Shown in pieces: positions 42,413-52,907 of a stretch of 64,000 bases of DNA. The position numbers and the translations under genes are program-made. How positions within the stretch are numbered: the first letter of the stretch is position 1; each line of letters opens with the position of its first letter. This DNA comes from Symsagittifera roscoffensis. Lineage: Eukaryota; Xenacoelomorpha; Acoela; Convolutidae. The DNA is taken from NCBI RefSeq assembly GCF_963678635.1, contig NC_087066.1, positions 41,187,223 through 41,251,222 on the forward strand, given 5' to 3'. Under the pieces are notes generated by a model. The model saw nothing but the letters and a program-made list of their open reading frames with translations. It did not search any database and had not been told where the DNA came from.

Positions 42413-43322
42413 TTTCAGATTTGATTTTCATTTAACTGAAGTTTTTGCGCCCTCTGGACATCTTTGAATTGTTTTTTTTGCTCTGCGCAATTTTCATTGT
42501 AAATGCTTTTAGTAATTTGTGATTTGATGAATTCCTGCAATTTGTAGTTTAGTACTAGCCTTAACTTCATAAAAATTTATTCAGCCCGAACAAATTCGGC
42601 TTATAATTCATCGTTTTGTGACCTAATTATGGATAGTAGTTATAAGACAGGCGTAATTTTTATGTGGTCCTCTCCGGATCAAAAAATGGTTAAACATCTT
42701 CTAATTCATTTTTTAGTTCAAAATTTTCCATGACAACAATTTTGTTTTCGGTTCGACTGGAGTTTCCCCAAAGTATGTCGGCTCAGTTACCGCTCACTAT
42801 TTTTTTGAATTTTTGTTCAAAGATGTCGAGTGTGTTCCTGAACGTATATACCACAAGTAGAACATCATTCCAGGCACATCTTTGAAAATCTTTTAGCTGT
42901 GGTTTTTTAGAAATGTTACTAATTTTTTTTGCACTTAATTAATCTTTCTTTTCTAGTGTTCTAGCATGCAATGCTGTTTTTATGTAGCATCGCAAGTGTT
43001 GCAAAGCTCTGCGTCGCCTCTGTGTATCATTAATAATTCTCTGTATGCACAATGCGCAAAAAATATCATTTTTGCGCAAAAAAAATCTCAGTATCGACAT
43101 GCACAAAAAAAACCAGCATTGATAAATCAGTGAAACTCTGCACAAAAATTTGCACGTAAGAATTTTAAGCGCGTTTCAACTGGCTTCTTATTAAATTCAT
43201 GTTTATTGAAACTCTCAGAGATAATATACATGGTTGAGGCAAAAAAAGGCTAGGGGTTCCGATCCGTTCGGGATCTGTTTTATAGACGTTTATCTTGTGT
43301 AGATATCCAAATAAGATATTAT

Positions 43323-43853
43323 TGTTCCGACTTTCGATACGAAAGTAACGGAATATTTGTGCTCGGGGTGGGTTTTTTTTTCTTCAGACAAATTTCGACT
43401 TTTTAACTAAGAAGTTTTGACGGATTTTTTTAAATATCAGCCAAAAGCTATTGTTGTCTTGAGCTCATATTTGAAAAGATATTTTACCTGTGATATTTTT
43501 TCGTAAAGTTACGTGGGTTTAAAAATTGCCATTTTGGCCAATTTGGGACAATTGACGCGCGATATATTTCGCGCTATTAACGCGTAAGCGGAGAGTTAAC
43601 CCGTCTTAGAAATCGTTCCAAATTGGTTAAAAGAAGCTTATTTACCATAATTGGTTTGTTACGAGCGAAATTTATCTTTTTGTACTTAATATGGCGTGTG
43701 GGGGATGATTTTCATAAAAAATTTCAAATTTTAGAAGAAAAAAAAAATTTCATTTTGCTTTATTTCATTGAATTTTTTAATGTTATTACTGCTCCATAAA
43801 CCTTAAAAGGCAGTCGGAACATTCAAGGCTTCGTCTGGATACGAGGAGTCTTG
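43323..43853 (+). mobile_element. HLE copy 5 (complete, in unit 2)
   Basis: Practically identical to copy 4, because it was duplicated as part of the 1.44-kb unit and did not arrive by a separate transposition. Confidence 0.8.
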
Positions 43854-44762
43854 TTTCAGATTTGATTTTCATTTAACTGAAGTTTTTGCGCCCTCTGGAC
43901 ATCTTTGAATTGTTTTTTTTGCTCTGCGCAATTTTCATTGTAAATGCTTTTAGTAATTTGTGATTTGATGAATTCCTGCAATTTGTAGTTTAGTACTAGC
44001 CTTAACTTCATAAAAATTTATTCAGCCCGAACAAATTCGGCTTATAATTCATCGTTTTGTGACCTAATTATGGATAGTACTTATAAGACAGGCGTAATTT
44101 TTATGTGGTCCTCTCCGGATCAAAAAATGGTTAAACATCTTCTAATTCATTTTTTAGTTCAAAATTTTCCATGACAACAATTTTGTTTTCGGTTCGACTG
44201 GAGTTTCCCCAAAGTATGTCGGCTCAGTTACCGCTCACTATTTTTTTGAATTTTTGTTCAAAGATGTCGAGTGTGTTCCTGAACGTATATACCACAAGTA
44301 GAACATCATTCCAGGCACATCTTTGAAAATCTTTTAGCTGTGGTTTTTTAGAAATGTTACTAATTTTTTTGCACTTAATTAATCTTTCTTTTCTAGTGTT
44401 CTAGCATGCAATGCTGTTTTTATGTAGCATCGCAAGTGTTGCAAAGCTCTGCGTCGCCTCTGTGTATCATTAATAATTCTCTGTATGCACAATGCGCAAA
44501 AAATATCATTTTTGCGCAAAAAAAATCTCAGTATCGACATGCACAAAAAAAACCAGCATTGATAAATCAGTGAAACTCTGCACAAAAATTTGCACGTAAG
44601 AATTTTAAGCGCGTTTCAACTGGCTTCTTATTAAATTCATGTTTATTGAAACTCTCAGAGATAATATACATGGTTGAGGCAAAAAAGGCTAGGGGTTCCG
44701 ATCCGTTCGGGATCTGTTTTATAGACGTTTATCTTATGTAGATATCCAAATAAGATATTTAT

Positions 44763-45295
44763 TGTTCCGACTTTCGATACGAAAGTAACGGAATATTTGT
44801 GCTCGGGGTGGGTTTTTTTTTTTCTCCAGACAAATTTCGACTTTTTAACTAGCCATTTTTGACGGAATTTTTTTTATATCATTCGAAAAATATTGTTGTC
44901 CTGAGCTCAAATTTAAAAAGATATTTCACCTGTGATTATTTTTCGTAAAGTTATGGGGGTTTAAAGATTGCCATTTTGGCCAATTTGGGACAATTAACGC
45001 GCGATATATTTCGCGCTATTAACGCGTAAGCGGAGAGTTAATCCGTCTTAGAAATCGTTCCAAATTGGTTTAACGAAGCTTATTTGCCATAATTGATTTG
45101 TTACAAGTAGCGAAATTTATCCTTTTGTACTTTTTATGGCGTGTGGGGGGATGATTTTTATAATTTAATTTCAAATTTTTGAAAAAAAAATTCATTTTGT
45201 TTAATTACTTTTAATTTTTTAATGATATTACTGCTCCATAAACCTTAATGGGCAGTCGGAACATTCAGGGCTTCGTCCTGATACGAGCAGTCTTG
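44763..45295 (+). mobile_element. HLE copy 6 (complete, in unit 3, other subtype)
   Basis: 533 bp. The first 60 bases equal those of copies 4 and 5, but the body differs (CTCCAGACAAATTTC, ACTAGCCATTTTTGACGG, CATTCGAAAAATATTG). The 3' end has a good stem CAGGGCTTCGTCCTG and the tail ATACGAGCAGTCTTG. The downstream flank (TTTTGATATTTAAAATAG) is different from that of copies 4 and 5. Confidence 0.8.
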
Positions 45296-45392
45296 TTTTG
45301 ATATTTAAAATAGACTCGGCCAGAAAGCGCAATATCTTCAGGTAAAGGAAAAACAAGTCTGAAAAGATGGATTGCGTGCAAATAACTTCAAA
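45296..45392. other. Short spacer before the foldback element
   Basis: Ordinary AT-rich DNA between HLE copy 6 and the inverted repeat. Confidence 0.3.
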
Positions 45393-47009
45393 GGTTTCTC
45401 AGATATTTACCGGTATCTCGGGTACTGTACAGTTTTGCGGTGACCGCCGCTCGACTAACATGAAGCTCGGCAAGTATGAAAACTTAAACACATGAAAAGT
45501 TACGAGCATTTTTATCTAGTAACAGTTAAGAATATGAAAATTTTTGCCTAGAAACGAGTTACCTAATAATGAATCTTTTGCAAAATGAAGAATAGTCATA
45601 GAAATCCGAAGGATTTTAACTTGGTCTACTGTGGGGAAGGGGGGGGGCAAGGAGATAGGGGGAGTGGATTAATTAAGATTATTTATCCACGAGAAATGGG
45701 ACCACTATACGAGCTGTACAGCTCATCACGGCGAACCGCTGTTGTGCCCCTGCTTAAGAACTACATGCAATTTTTTTTGGTTGTATATTTTTTTGGATGT
45801 ATTATAGGATGTTAAATTGATCCAAATTTTGTATCGCATAAATTGCAACTATTCACATTTTGACCCACTAAGGAATTTAGGGGGGGGGGGCAGACGTTTC
45901 CTTAAAATACCACTCCCATAGGATTTGACCCCATAGCTGCACAAAGGGTCCCTCCCTTTGATCCTATTTTGTGACCTCCATTTTTTGCAAATCAAAACGA
46001 TCATTGGAATGTATATTTAATGTTTTCAAATAAAAAGACATGCGTAGCGGGATATAATTAACAAGGACTATTAGAAAGTTAGACTAATATCAAGATCCTA
46101 ATTATTATTATTTTTTCAATTTTGTGTTTCGATTTTTATGCCAGTCGATACAACTTTCAGTTTTAAAAATTTTATGCCAGCCAAGCTTTTTTTGGATGTA
46201 TTATAGGATGTTAAATTGATCCAAATTTTGTATCGCATAAATTGCAATTATTCACATTTTGACCCACTAAGGAATTTAGGGGGGGGGGGGGGGGGGGGGC
46301 AGACGTTTCCTTAAAATACCACTCCCATAGGATTTGACCCCATAGCCGCACAAAGGGTCCCTCCCTTTGATCTCATTTTGTGACCTCCATTTTTTGCAAA
46401 TCAAAACGATCATTGGAATGTATATTTAATGTTTTCAAATAAAAAGACATGCGTAGCGGGATATAATTAACAAGGACTATTAGAAAGTTAGACTAATATC
46501 AAGATCCTAATTATTATTATTTTTTCAATTTTGTGTTTCGATTTTTATGCCAGTCGATACAACTTTCAGTTTTAAAAATTTTATGCCAGCCAAGCTTTAT
46601 GCTAGCCGATACACCGCCCTGTTTTGTGTTGTATCGCAGGTGGTGGTTCATTTTTGGGTGAGTTTTATTGAGAATTCCGTTTAGCAGTTGCAAAATTGAA
46701 TACATTCCGGTAACCTGGGGTTGTACCGACTTGCATACGTGCTGCTTAGCATGCGCAATTAAAATAAAAACTCAGTTTAATGCGGCTCCCATCGTTTTGA
46801 GTTTTATTTGCAAATGTCAGAAAACGAGGTCAATTCAAGTGCACAAACAGCCGCATGCTGTACACTAAGAAATCATGCTTAAGTTGCCGGACTGTATTTA
46901 ACTTGGCAACTGCTAAACGGAACCCTCACTAAAACTCACGCCAAAAAGAACAACAATTTGCGATGCAACTCAAACAGTACCCGAGATACCGGTAGATATC
47001 TGAGAAACC
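45393..47009. mobile_element. TIR element (MITE-like) split by a 1.2-kb insertion
   Basis: GGTTTCTCAGATAT at 45393 faces its complement ending at 47009; the outer inverted repeat also includes ACCGGTATCTCGGGTACTGT. The inner part of the right arm (46904-46975) pairs not with the bases next to the left arm but with 46619-46697 (shared CGTTTAGCAGTTGC). The left arm is therefore interrupted between about 45430 and 46617. Without the interruption the element would be roughly 430 bp with terminal repeats of about 110 bp. It has no coding capacity. Confidence 0.65.
45791..46598. repeat. Tandem duplication, period 399 bp, with poly-G tract
   Basis: Two copies (45791-46189 and 46190-46598) are almost identical; the main difference is a G run of about 10 in the first (near 45880) and about 19 in the second (near 46280). 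The duplication lies inside the insertion that splits the TIR element. Confidence 0.85.
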
Positions 47010-47446
47010 AGGTGGTTTTTTTTTCTTCAGACAAATCTCGAATGTATTCTTGTCTTGAGCTTAAACTTTAAAAGATATTTTAATCAAGGATCATTTTTCG
47101 TAAAGTTATGGGGGTTAAAGATTGCCATTTTGGCCAATTTGGGACACTTAACGCGCGATATATTTCGCGCTATTAACGCGTCAGCAGATATTTAATCCGT
47201 CTTATAAATCGTTCGAAATTGGTTGAAAGAAGCTTATTTGTCTAATTGATTTGTTACAAGGAGAGAAATCTATCCTTTTGTCTTTAATATGGCGTGTGGG
47301 GAGATCATTTTCATAAAAATTCAAATTTTGGAAAAAATTTTCATTTTGTTTTATTACATTCATTTTTTCTCTTAGTTATTTCTGCTTCATAGACTTTAAA
47401 AGACAGTCGGAACGTCCATGGTTTTGCCCTGATACGTGCAGTCTTG
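47010..47446 (+). mobile_element. HLE copy 8, lacking its 5' end
   Basis: It starts in the T-rich part of the body (GGTGGTTTTTTTTTCTTCAG) directly after the TIR element, and ends with CAGTCGGAAC, a weak stem (CATGGTTTTGCCCTG) and GATACGTGCAGTCTTG. It adjoins copy 9 head to tail with one intervening T. Confidence 0.7.
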
Positions 47447-47447
47447 T

Positions 47448-47979
47448 TGTTCCGACTTTTGGTACGAAAGTATCGGAATATTTGTGCTCGGGGTGGGTTT
47501 TTTTTTCTTCAGACAAATTTCGACTTTTTAACTAAGAAGTTTTGACGGATTTTTTTAAATATCAGCCAAAAGCTATTGTTGTCTTGAGCTCATATTTGAA
47601 AAGATATTCTACCTGTGATATTTTTTCGTAAAGTTACGGGGGTTTAAAGATTGCCATTTTGGCCAATTTGGGACAATTGACGCGCGATATATTTCGCGCT
47701 ATTAACGCGTAAGCGGAGAGTTAACCCGTCTTAGAAATCGTTCCAAATTGGTTAAAAGAAGCTTATTTACCATAATTGGTTTGTTACGAGCGAAATTTAT
47801 CTTTTTGTACTTAATATGGCGTGTGGGGGGATGATTTTCATAAAACATTTCAAATTTTAGAAGAAAAAAAAAATTTCATTTTGCTTGATTTCATTGAATT
47901 TTTTAATGTTATTACTGCTCCATAAACCTTAAAAGGCAGTCGGAACATTCAAGGCTTCGCTCTGATACGAGCAGTCTTG
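47448..47979 (+). mobile_element. HLE copy 9 (complete)
   Basis: 532 bp; the 5' hairpin has arms ACTTTTG and CGAAAGT. The body and the 3' flank (TTTCAGATTTGATTTTCATT to CTCTGGAC, 48026) are those seen after copies 4 and 5. It is therefore the source of most of copies 4 and 5. Confidence 0.8.
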
Positions 47980-48559
47980 TTTCAGATTTGATTTTCATTT
48001 AATTGATGTTTTTGCGCCCTCTGGACGAGTCTCCTTTAAATATCTATTTCAAAAATTTAAGAAATTTGTGAGTAAATCTTTTCTGCGTTCTTTGTTTTCT
48101 GTACGCGTTTTTCAAGAGGTTTTTTTCCATTTTTTGGATATCAATAACGGAAGTGTGTGGGATGGGGTCGTGGGGAGGGTTGGGCTAATTTTTAATTTAA
48201 GCTGATTCAAAAAAGCTTTTTCAGCAAAATCATGTGGCACGTACGTCAAGTTGAACAAGTTACAAAACATAGCAGGGAGTAAAAACAATCGCGGTTGACT
48301 TTTTTTGTTCACAGAAAACTTCTATTTGATTGCTGCGACTAAGTTCCGAAGTTGAAAAAAAAACATGAATTATGTGGATTTTTTTTTGCACCGAGGGAAG
48401 ACATGCACGCCATGCTAGTGTATGTGTGTACGAAAGCTTGAATAATTGTATGAATTTATAGTGATATTGTCTTATGCATCCCATTTTTAATGTCAGCAGG
48501 TATGTGTCTATGATTGCCTTATGTATTTCTGTTTATTTTTCCTTGTGTATGTACCACTG
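47980..48559. other. No recognised gene
   Basis: The first 47 bases are the flank shared with the 1.44-kb repeats. The remainder has several short overlapping frames on the minus strand without motifs. Confidence 0.35.
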
Positions 48560-48705
48560 GATACCTGAGTGCATTCTTTTGTATGTCCCTATGCATGTCC
48601 CAATGTATATTCCGATGTATGTCCTTGTGAATGTCCTCATATATGTCCGTATGTGTTTCCCTATGCATGTCCGGGTTATGCCCCTGTATATCCTCGTGTA
48701 AATCC
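48560..48705. repeat. Degenerate 12-bp minisatellite (TATGTCCCTATG-like)
   Basis: About a dozen imperfect units of TATGTCC(C/T)NATG. Since the period is a multiple of three, both strands show open frames (Met/Val/Pro/Tyr repeats on plus, Gly/Ile/Tyr/Thr on minus). These frames are products of the repeat, not genes. Confidence 0.65.
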
Positions 48706-49196
48706 CTTTTGTAGCCATGTAAGCCATATTAATAGGCTATTTGAGTACGAAAGTGGTTTCTGGTTCAGCCAGAACTGTATTTAGGATAACTGAAACTGAA
48801 ATTCGGATGACTTTAGTTACATTTTGAATAACTAGGCTAAAAACTCATCGAAAAACAGGGTGCTGGTTACTGCGCTATTAGACTTAATAATAGCTGGTCA
48901 CTATGCAATTTTTTGGTTGAAAATTTCCAAAACTGCATAAAAACGCCTTTTTTTGGGCCTGTTTTTTTTCAAAATTTTGCGAGTCTTTGTAGTGATTTGG
49001 TAGAGCTCAGAAAATCATTTTGGTCGACCTAAAAAAAGGTCAAGAAAAATAACAGAATTTTTTTGATAATCCCCCCTCGAGAAATTCCTAGATTCGCGCC
49101 TGGACTTGTCGTTTTCTTTTCCTAGCACGTAAATGAGTATTGCTAATAGAACTGAAAAGGCATTATTAATTATCAAAGGATTAAAATGGCGTGAAG
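48706..49196. other. Gene-free DNA with dispersed repeat copy at 48970-49100
   Basis: The segment from GAGTCTTTGTAGTG through GAGCTCAGAAAATCA, TTTGGTCGACCT and CCCCCCTCGAGAAATTCCTAG recurs at 50120-50222. Nothing else is recognised. Confidence 0.45.
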
Positions 49197-49290
49197 TGAA
49201 GCGGTGTCATCTAAAGGTCAGGATGCCAATCATTCAAAAGGTCGGATATTCGAGGCCCACCATGGTCTGCACTTGTTGCTTATGGCTGAG
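49197..49290 (+). repeat. tRNA-derived SINE-like fragment
   Basis: GGTGTCATCTAAAGGTCAGG at 49203 resembles the D-arm and A-box part of a Glu- or Asp-type tRNA, and GGATATTCGAGGCCC at 49244-49258 resembles a B box. The anticodon arm is disordered and there is no 3' acceptor stem, so it is not a functional tRNA. Confidence 0.45.
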
Positions 49291-50585
49291 GCAACATTAC
49301 ACAACGTAATAAAAATAGCCAAAAAACTTGCATCTATTTCTTAAGCATCGGCTCAACGGCGGTTCTCCACGAAGAGTTGGCCCTTTCCATTGTCGATAAA
49401 TCGTCTTAAGCTTAAAGTTAAAGCTTTCTTATTCATAAAAGCTACTTGAAGCGATTTAAAAAGCAGTCAGAATATTAAGGGCGTCAGCCTGATACGAACA
49501 GTTAGCTTTTTTTACCGATGTTTCTCTTTAAAAGACTGCCTCCTAGTTGTTTTGACTTCGACTATTTTGCCTGCTTATTGTATGAAGTATTTGTGCTTAA
49601 TATGATTTGACTGTGAGTTGTATAAATTGTTAAATCTGACACCTATGTTGAAACTTGAACCCGGAAATATATTTCTTTCATATTTATTTCTGCACCAATG
49701 AACCGTTTTTCATCTATTCTACAAAAAACGGAAAAGATATAAACGACTAAGATTGAAAGAGAAGGTAAGAGAGCCAATCAAAATAATGATGAAAAAGAGA
49801 AAGAGTATTTGTTTTATTTGAGACTATTTCAGCCGAATCTTGTTGTTGTTTTCATCCGTCATGATGTGTCGCTCGAAAAGCAATAAAAATATCAGCTCCT
49901 ATTATCTTTTCATATGCTTGGCGTTGCTGGAGGTTGGCCCTTGCAGAAGCATGTTCAGGTAAGTGATAACTTATTACCAGTAATTTCATTACTGATAACT
50001 TTGGATCTTGTTAACTATTTCTACATTTGTCCTTTTTGCGAAAGGGGTAAATTTGTTACAAGGTATTAATTCTTTATAAGCCGCGAAGGGGGGGGGGGGC
50101 GTAATTAACAAGATCCTAAAAATAGTCTTTGTAGTGCTTTATGAGAGCTCGGAAAATCAATTTGGTCGACCTGAAATTTTTTTTTTTAAATCCCCCCTTG
50201 AGAAAATCCTAGATCCGCCCCTGAATATCCGGATTCCTCATTGACTTTCCATTAGCATTTAATGGGTCAAAATTTAATCAAAGAGGGCCAAAAACTATTT
50301 TTTTTTGCGTCAAAGAAAGTAAACGATTATTTAGGCACGGTGTGTTTTTTTTCTGAAGGCAAACTTTGAGTTTCAACCAGCAAATTTTGACATCTTTTTA
50401 CAAATTCTTAAGAATAATACTGCCCTTAAATGATCTTTCACCTGTGACTATTTTTATAAAACTGTTTTGCAACCTAACTTTGTGATAATTTTGAATCAAT
50501 TTTGTGATAATTTACCCGGGATATACTGCTTCTTACTTCGTGAGTGAACACATAAATTTTCACTAATTACTATTGAAAAAATTAT
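49291..50585. other. Gene-free DNA with HLE 3' remnant at 49450-49500 and dispersed repeats
   Basis: At 49451-49500 lies AGCAGTCAGAATATTAAGGG, then GCCTGATACGAACAGTTAG, a worn HLE 3' end (copy 10). At 50083-50098 is a poly-G run; at 50120-50222 is the second copy of the repeat at 48970-49100. No coding sequence is seen. Confidence 0.45.
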
Positions 50586-50669
50586 TGTTCTGACTTTTGG
50601 CGAAAGTCGCGAAAAATTTATGCCTGGGGTGTTTTTATCCAGTGAATTTTTGACTTCTTGAATAAGCTT
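50586..50669 (+). mobile_element. HLE copy 11, 5' end only
   Basis: TTCTGACTTTTGGCGAAAGT is the family hairpin, followed by CTGGGGTG and the T-rich stretch. It breaks off where the next HLE 5' end begins, so two 5' ends lie in tandem. Confidence 0.55.
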
Positions 50670-51630
50670 GTTATTACGACTTTCGAAGAAAGTGAGCAAT
50701 ATTTATGCTTGGTGTGGTTTTTTTATTCAGTCAATTTTCGACTTGTTAACTAAGCATTTTTGACAAAAAATTTTTCATACCATCTGAGAAATATTGATAT
50801 GTTAAGGTCAAATTTAGCAAGACTGCTCGTATGTATTAAATGTATTAAAGGTATTAAATTAAATGAATTTTTTTCTAAAATTTGAAAGTTTTTATGAAAA
50901 TCATCCCTCCACACGCCATATTGTACAAAAGGATAAATTTCGCTCCTTGTAACAAATCAAATAAGCAAAAAAGCTTCTTTCAACCAATTTAGAACTATTT
51001 TTAAGACGGATTAAATATCCGCTTACGCGTTAAGTGCGCGAACGAACCGCGCGTTAATTGTCCCAAGTTGGCCATACTGACAATGTTTAAGCCCTCATAA
51101 CTTTCTGAAAATGATCACAGGTAAAATATTTTTTTTCAAATTTGAGCTCAAGACTACAATACCTTTTGGCTGATAGTTAAAAAATCTGTCAAAACTTCTT
51201 AGTTAAAAAGTCGAAATTTGTCTGAAGAAAAAATAACCCACCCCGAGCCCAAATACTCCGTTACTTTCGCATCGAAAGTCGGAACGAAAAGATATTTAAC
51301 TTGTGTTCTTTTTTGTTAGTAAAGTTACGGGCGTCGGAAAATTGTTAATTTGGCCAATCTGGGATAATTAAAGTGCGATATATTGCATAAGAAGCGATTT
51401 AATGTGTTCCAAATTGAATTGAAGCCAGTAATTTGATCCTATTACCCCAATATGAGACAATAAATACACGCGTAGTATTTTACCATGCGTTTGAGGGGAT
51501 AAAATGAAGAAACAAATAAATAAATGCCTTTTTTAAATTATGTTGTCAATTATTCAACCAAAAACTTTTCAATTGGCCCTAAGTGCAGTCGGAACATTAA
51601 GGGCTTTGTCTTGATATACGAGCAGTCTTG
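50670..51630 (+). mobile_element. HLE copy 12, interrupted by copy 13
   Basis: The 5' end TTATTACGACTTTCG and the 3' end CAGTCGGAACATTAAGGG with ATACGAGCAGTCTTG are present. The body is cut after CAAATTTA (50816) and resumes at AAAAGATATTTAAC (51287). Without the 470-bp insert it would be about 490 bp, close to full length. Confidence 0.75.
50817..51286 (-). mobile_element. HLE copy 13, inserted in copy 12
   Basis: On the plus strand it runs from GCAAGACTGCTCG to AAGTCGGAACG, a complete reversed copy. The minus strand shows CGTTCCGACTTTCG with its hairpin first and CAGTCTTGC last. Compared with uninterrupted copies, exactly this segment is added between two A residues and no host base is duplicated. 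Confidence 0.8.
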
Positions 51631-51634
51631 TTTT

Positions 51635-52560
51635 GTTAAAATCGTCTTACAACACTTGGAAGATATCGTTGACTTGAGCTCAAATAAACAACAATTTTTA
51701 TAGTGTGATCATTTGTTGTGTATTAATGTTGATCTGAAAGTTATCCTAATGTGGCAACTTTGGAATAATTAACGCGCTGTACGTTGCGTTCTTAAAACAC
51801 GCGCAAGCGGCAAGTTCAATTATTCAATTTTAAAACCAGACTGCTCGTTTTAGGGCTATGTTGTGAATGTTCTGTCTGCATTTCAAAGTTTAAGGGAAAA
51901 AAAATGGATGAAATTTAAAAGAAAAAGATTTTTTTTTACCAAAAAACTTTCAAGTTTATTTAAATCGTCCTGCACACGCTAGAAAAGCAACAAAGTGGAA
52001 AATTTTGCGCATAGCAAAGTAAAAAAGGGACCAAAAAGCATGCCTCAATTCAATTTGGAACAATGTCTATTAGAGATTTAAACTCCGCTCACGCATTAAT
52101 AGCTCAAAATAACGCGCTAACTTCCCAAACTCATCAAGTTGGCAATTTTAAAGCTCCATAAGATTAGAAAAAAAGATCAGAGGTGAAATATAAATTTTGA
52201 GCTCAAGATAACAATACTTTTCAAATGGTTTTATAAAAACTCCGTCAAAAATAGCTAGTTAAAAAGGCGAAATTCAACTGGAGAAAAAACCACTCCGAGC
52301 ACAATTATTCTGCACTTTCTTCGAAAATAGTCGGAACAATGAGGCCAGCAATATGGTCTTATTAATACAATGTGAGACGCTAGAAGCGTCTTTTTGTAAT
52401 TTTAATAGCGAATCGGTTGAGAAAAGTAATTCAACAAAAAATAGTTTAAATGATTGTTCAAGTTTGCCATTTTTTATCACTAGCAAAGAGCCTAGTGTAT
52501 TATTTTGAGCCTTCTTTCGTTTCTAAATTAACTCGCAAATAAAAGTGTTCCTTAAAATTG
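51635..52560 (+). mobile_element. HLE copy 14, truncated, interrupted by copy 15
   Basis: Body motifs (TTGACTTGAGCTCAAAT, GGCAACTTTGGAATAATTAA, GCGCAAGCGGCAAG) are readable to 51835. The body continues after copy 15 with GAGGCCAGCAATATGGTC, equivalent to GAAGCCAGTAATTTGATC in copy 12. Neither end is well preserved. Confidence 0.5.
51836..52338 (-). mobile_element. HLE copy 15, near complete, inserted in copy 14
   Basis: The plus strand reads CCAGACTGCTCGTTTTAGGG at the left and CTTCGAAAATAGTCGGAACA at the right. The interior carries AACTCCGCTCACGCATTAA and CACTCCGAGCACAATTATTC. It is more divergent than copy 13, so it is older. Confidence 0.6.
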
Positions 52561-52907
52561 TTTTTTTTTATTTAATCTCGATCTGTAGTATGGGAAATTT
52601 CATAACATCTGTTCTCTGCTTTATTTGTAGCTAGTTTTTATAACTTATTAAGCGTCGGTGGATGAGTGGTTAGTGTGTGAGACTCATAATCTCTAGTTCG
52701 CAGTAGTTCGGAGCTTGATCCCGAGATGTAACCAAGTTTTAACTAATTCGAGGCTTATTTATATTTTTTATTGCATTTTGTTGCAAAGAGCTAATTTTTC
52801 CGTGTTCGCGCCAGTGTTGGCGAAGGGACGCGTCGTTTCTCTGTAAAACATTATAATTTTCAAACTTTTTTGAAGCACAAGTTTTTCCCCCACTAAAACC
52901 GTTCGAA
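52561..52907 (+). other. tRNA-Met-like pseudogene or SINE head at 52652-52732
   Basis: GGTGGATGAGTGGTTAGTG looks like a D-arm. GAGACTCATAATCTC forms an anticodon arm with 7-base loop CTCATAA, placing CAT (Met) at 52685-52687. GAGCTTGATCCCGAG resembles a T-arm. The acceptor ends do not pair, and the variable region is too long, so a working tRNA is unlikely. The rest of this stretch has no features. Confidence 0.45.

Larger units (their letters stand above)
41016..45295. repeat. 1.44-kb segment repeated three times in tandem
   Basis: Unit 1 is 41016-42458, unit 2 is 42459-43899, unit 3 is 43900-45295. Units 1 and 2 are nearly identical. The junctions read CCCTCTGGAC then ATCTTTGAATTG. The left edge of unit 1 is preceded by TTGCCAC, and the flank CCCTCTGGAC continues elsewhere as GAGTCTCC (48018-48034), so the joint has AC as microhomology. 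Every unit ends in an HLE copy; that of unit 3 is a different subtype. A 68-codon minus-strand frame (41497-41703 and its repeats) is identical in all three simply because the duplication is recent. Confidence 0.9.

Noticed and set aside
52652-52732. A functional tRNA-Met gene
   Set aside because: Only the anticodon arm is good. Acceptor ends do not pair and the variable region is too long.
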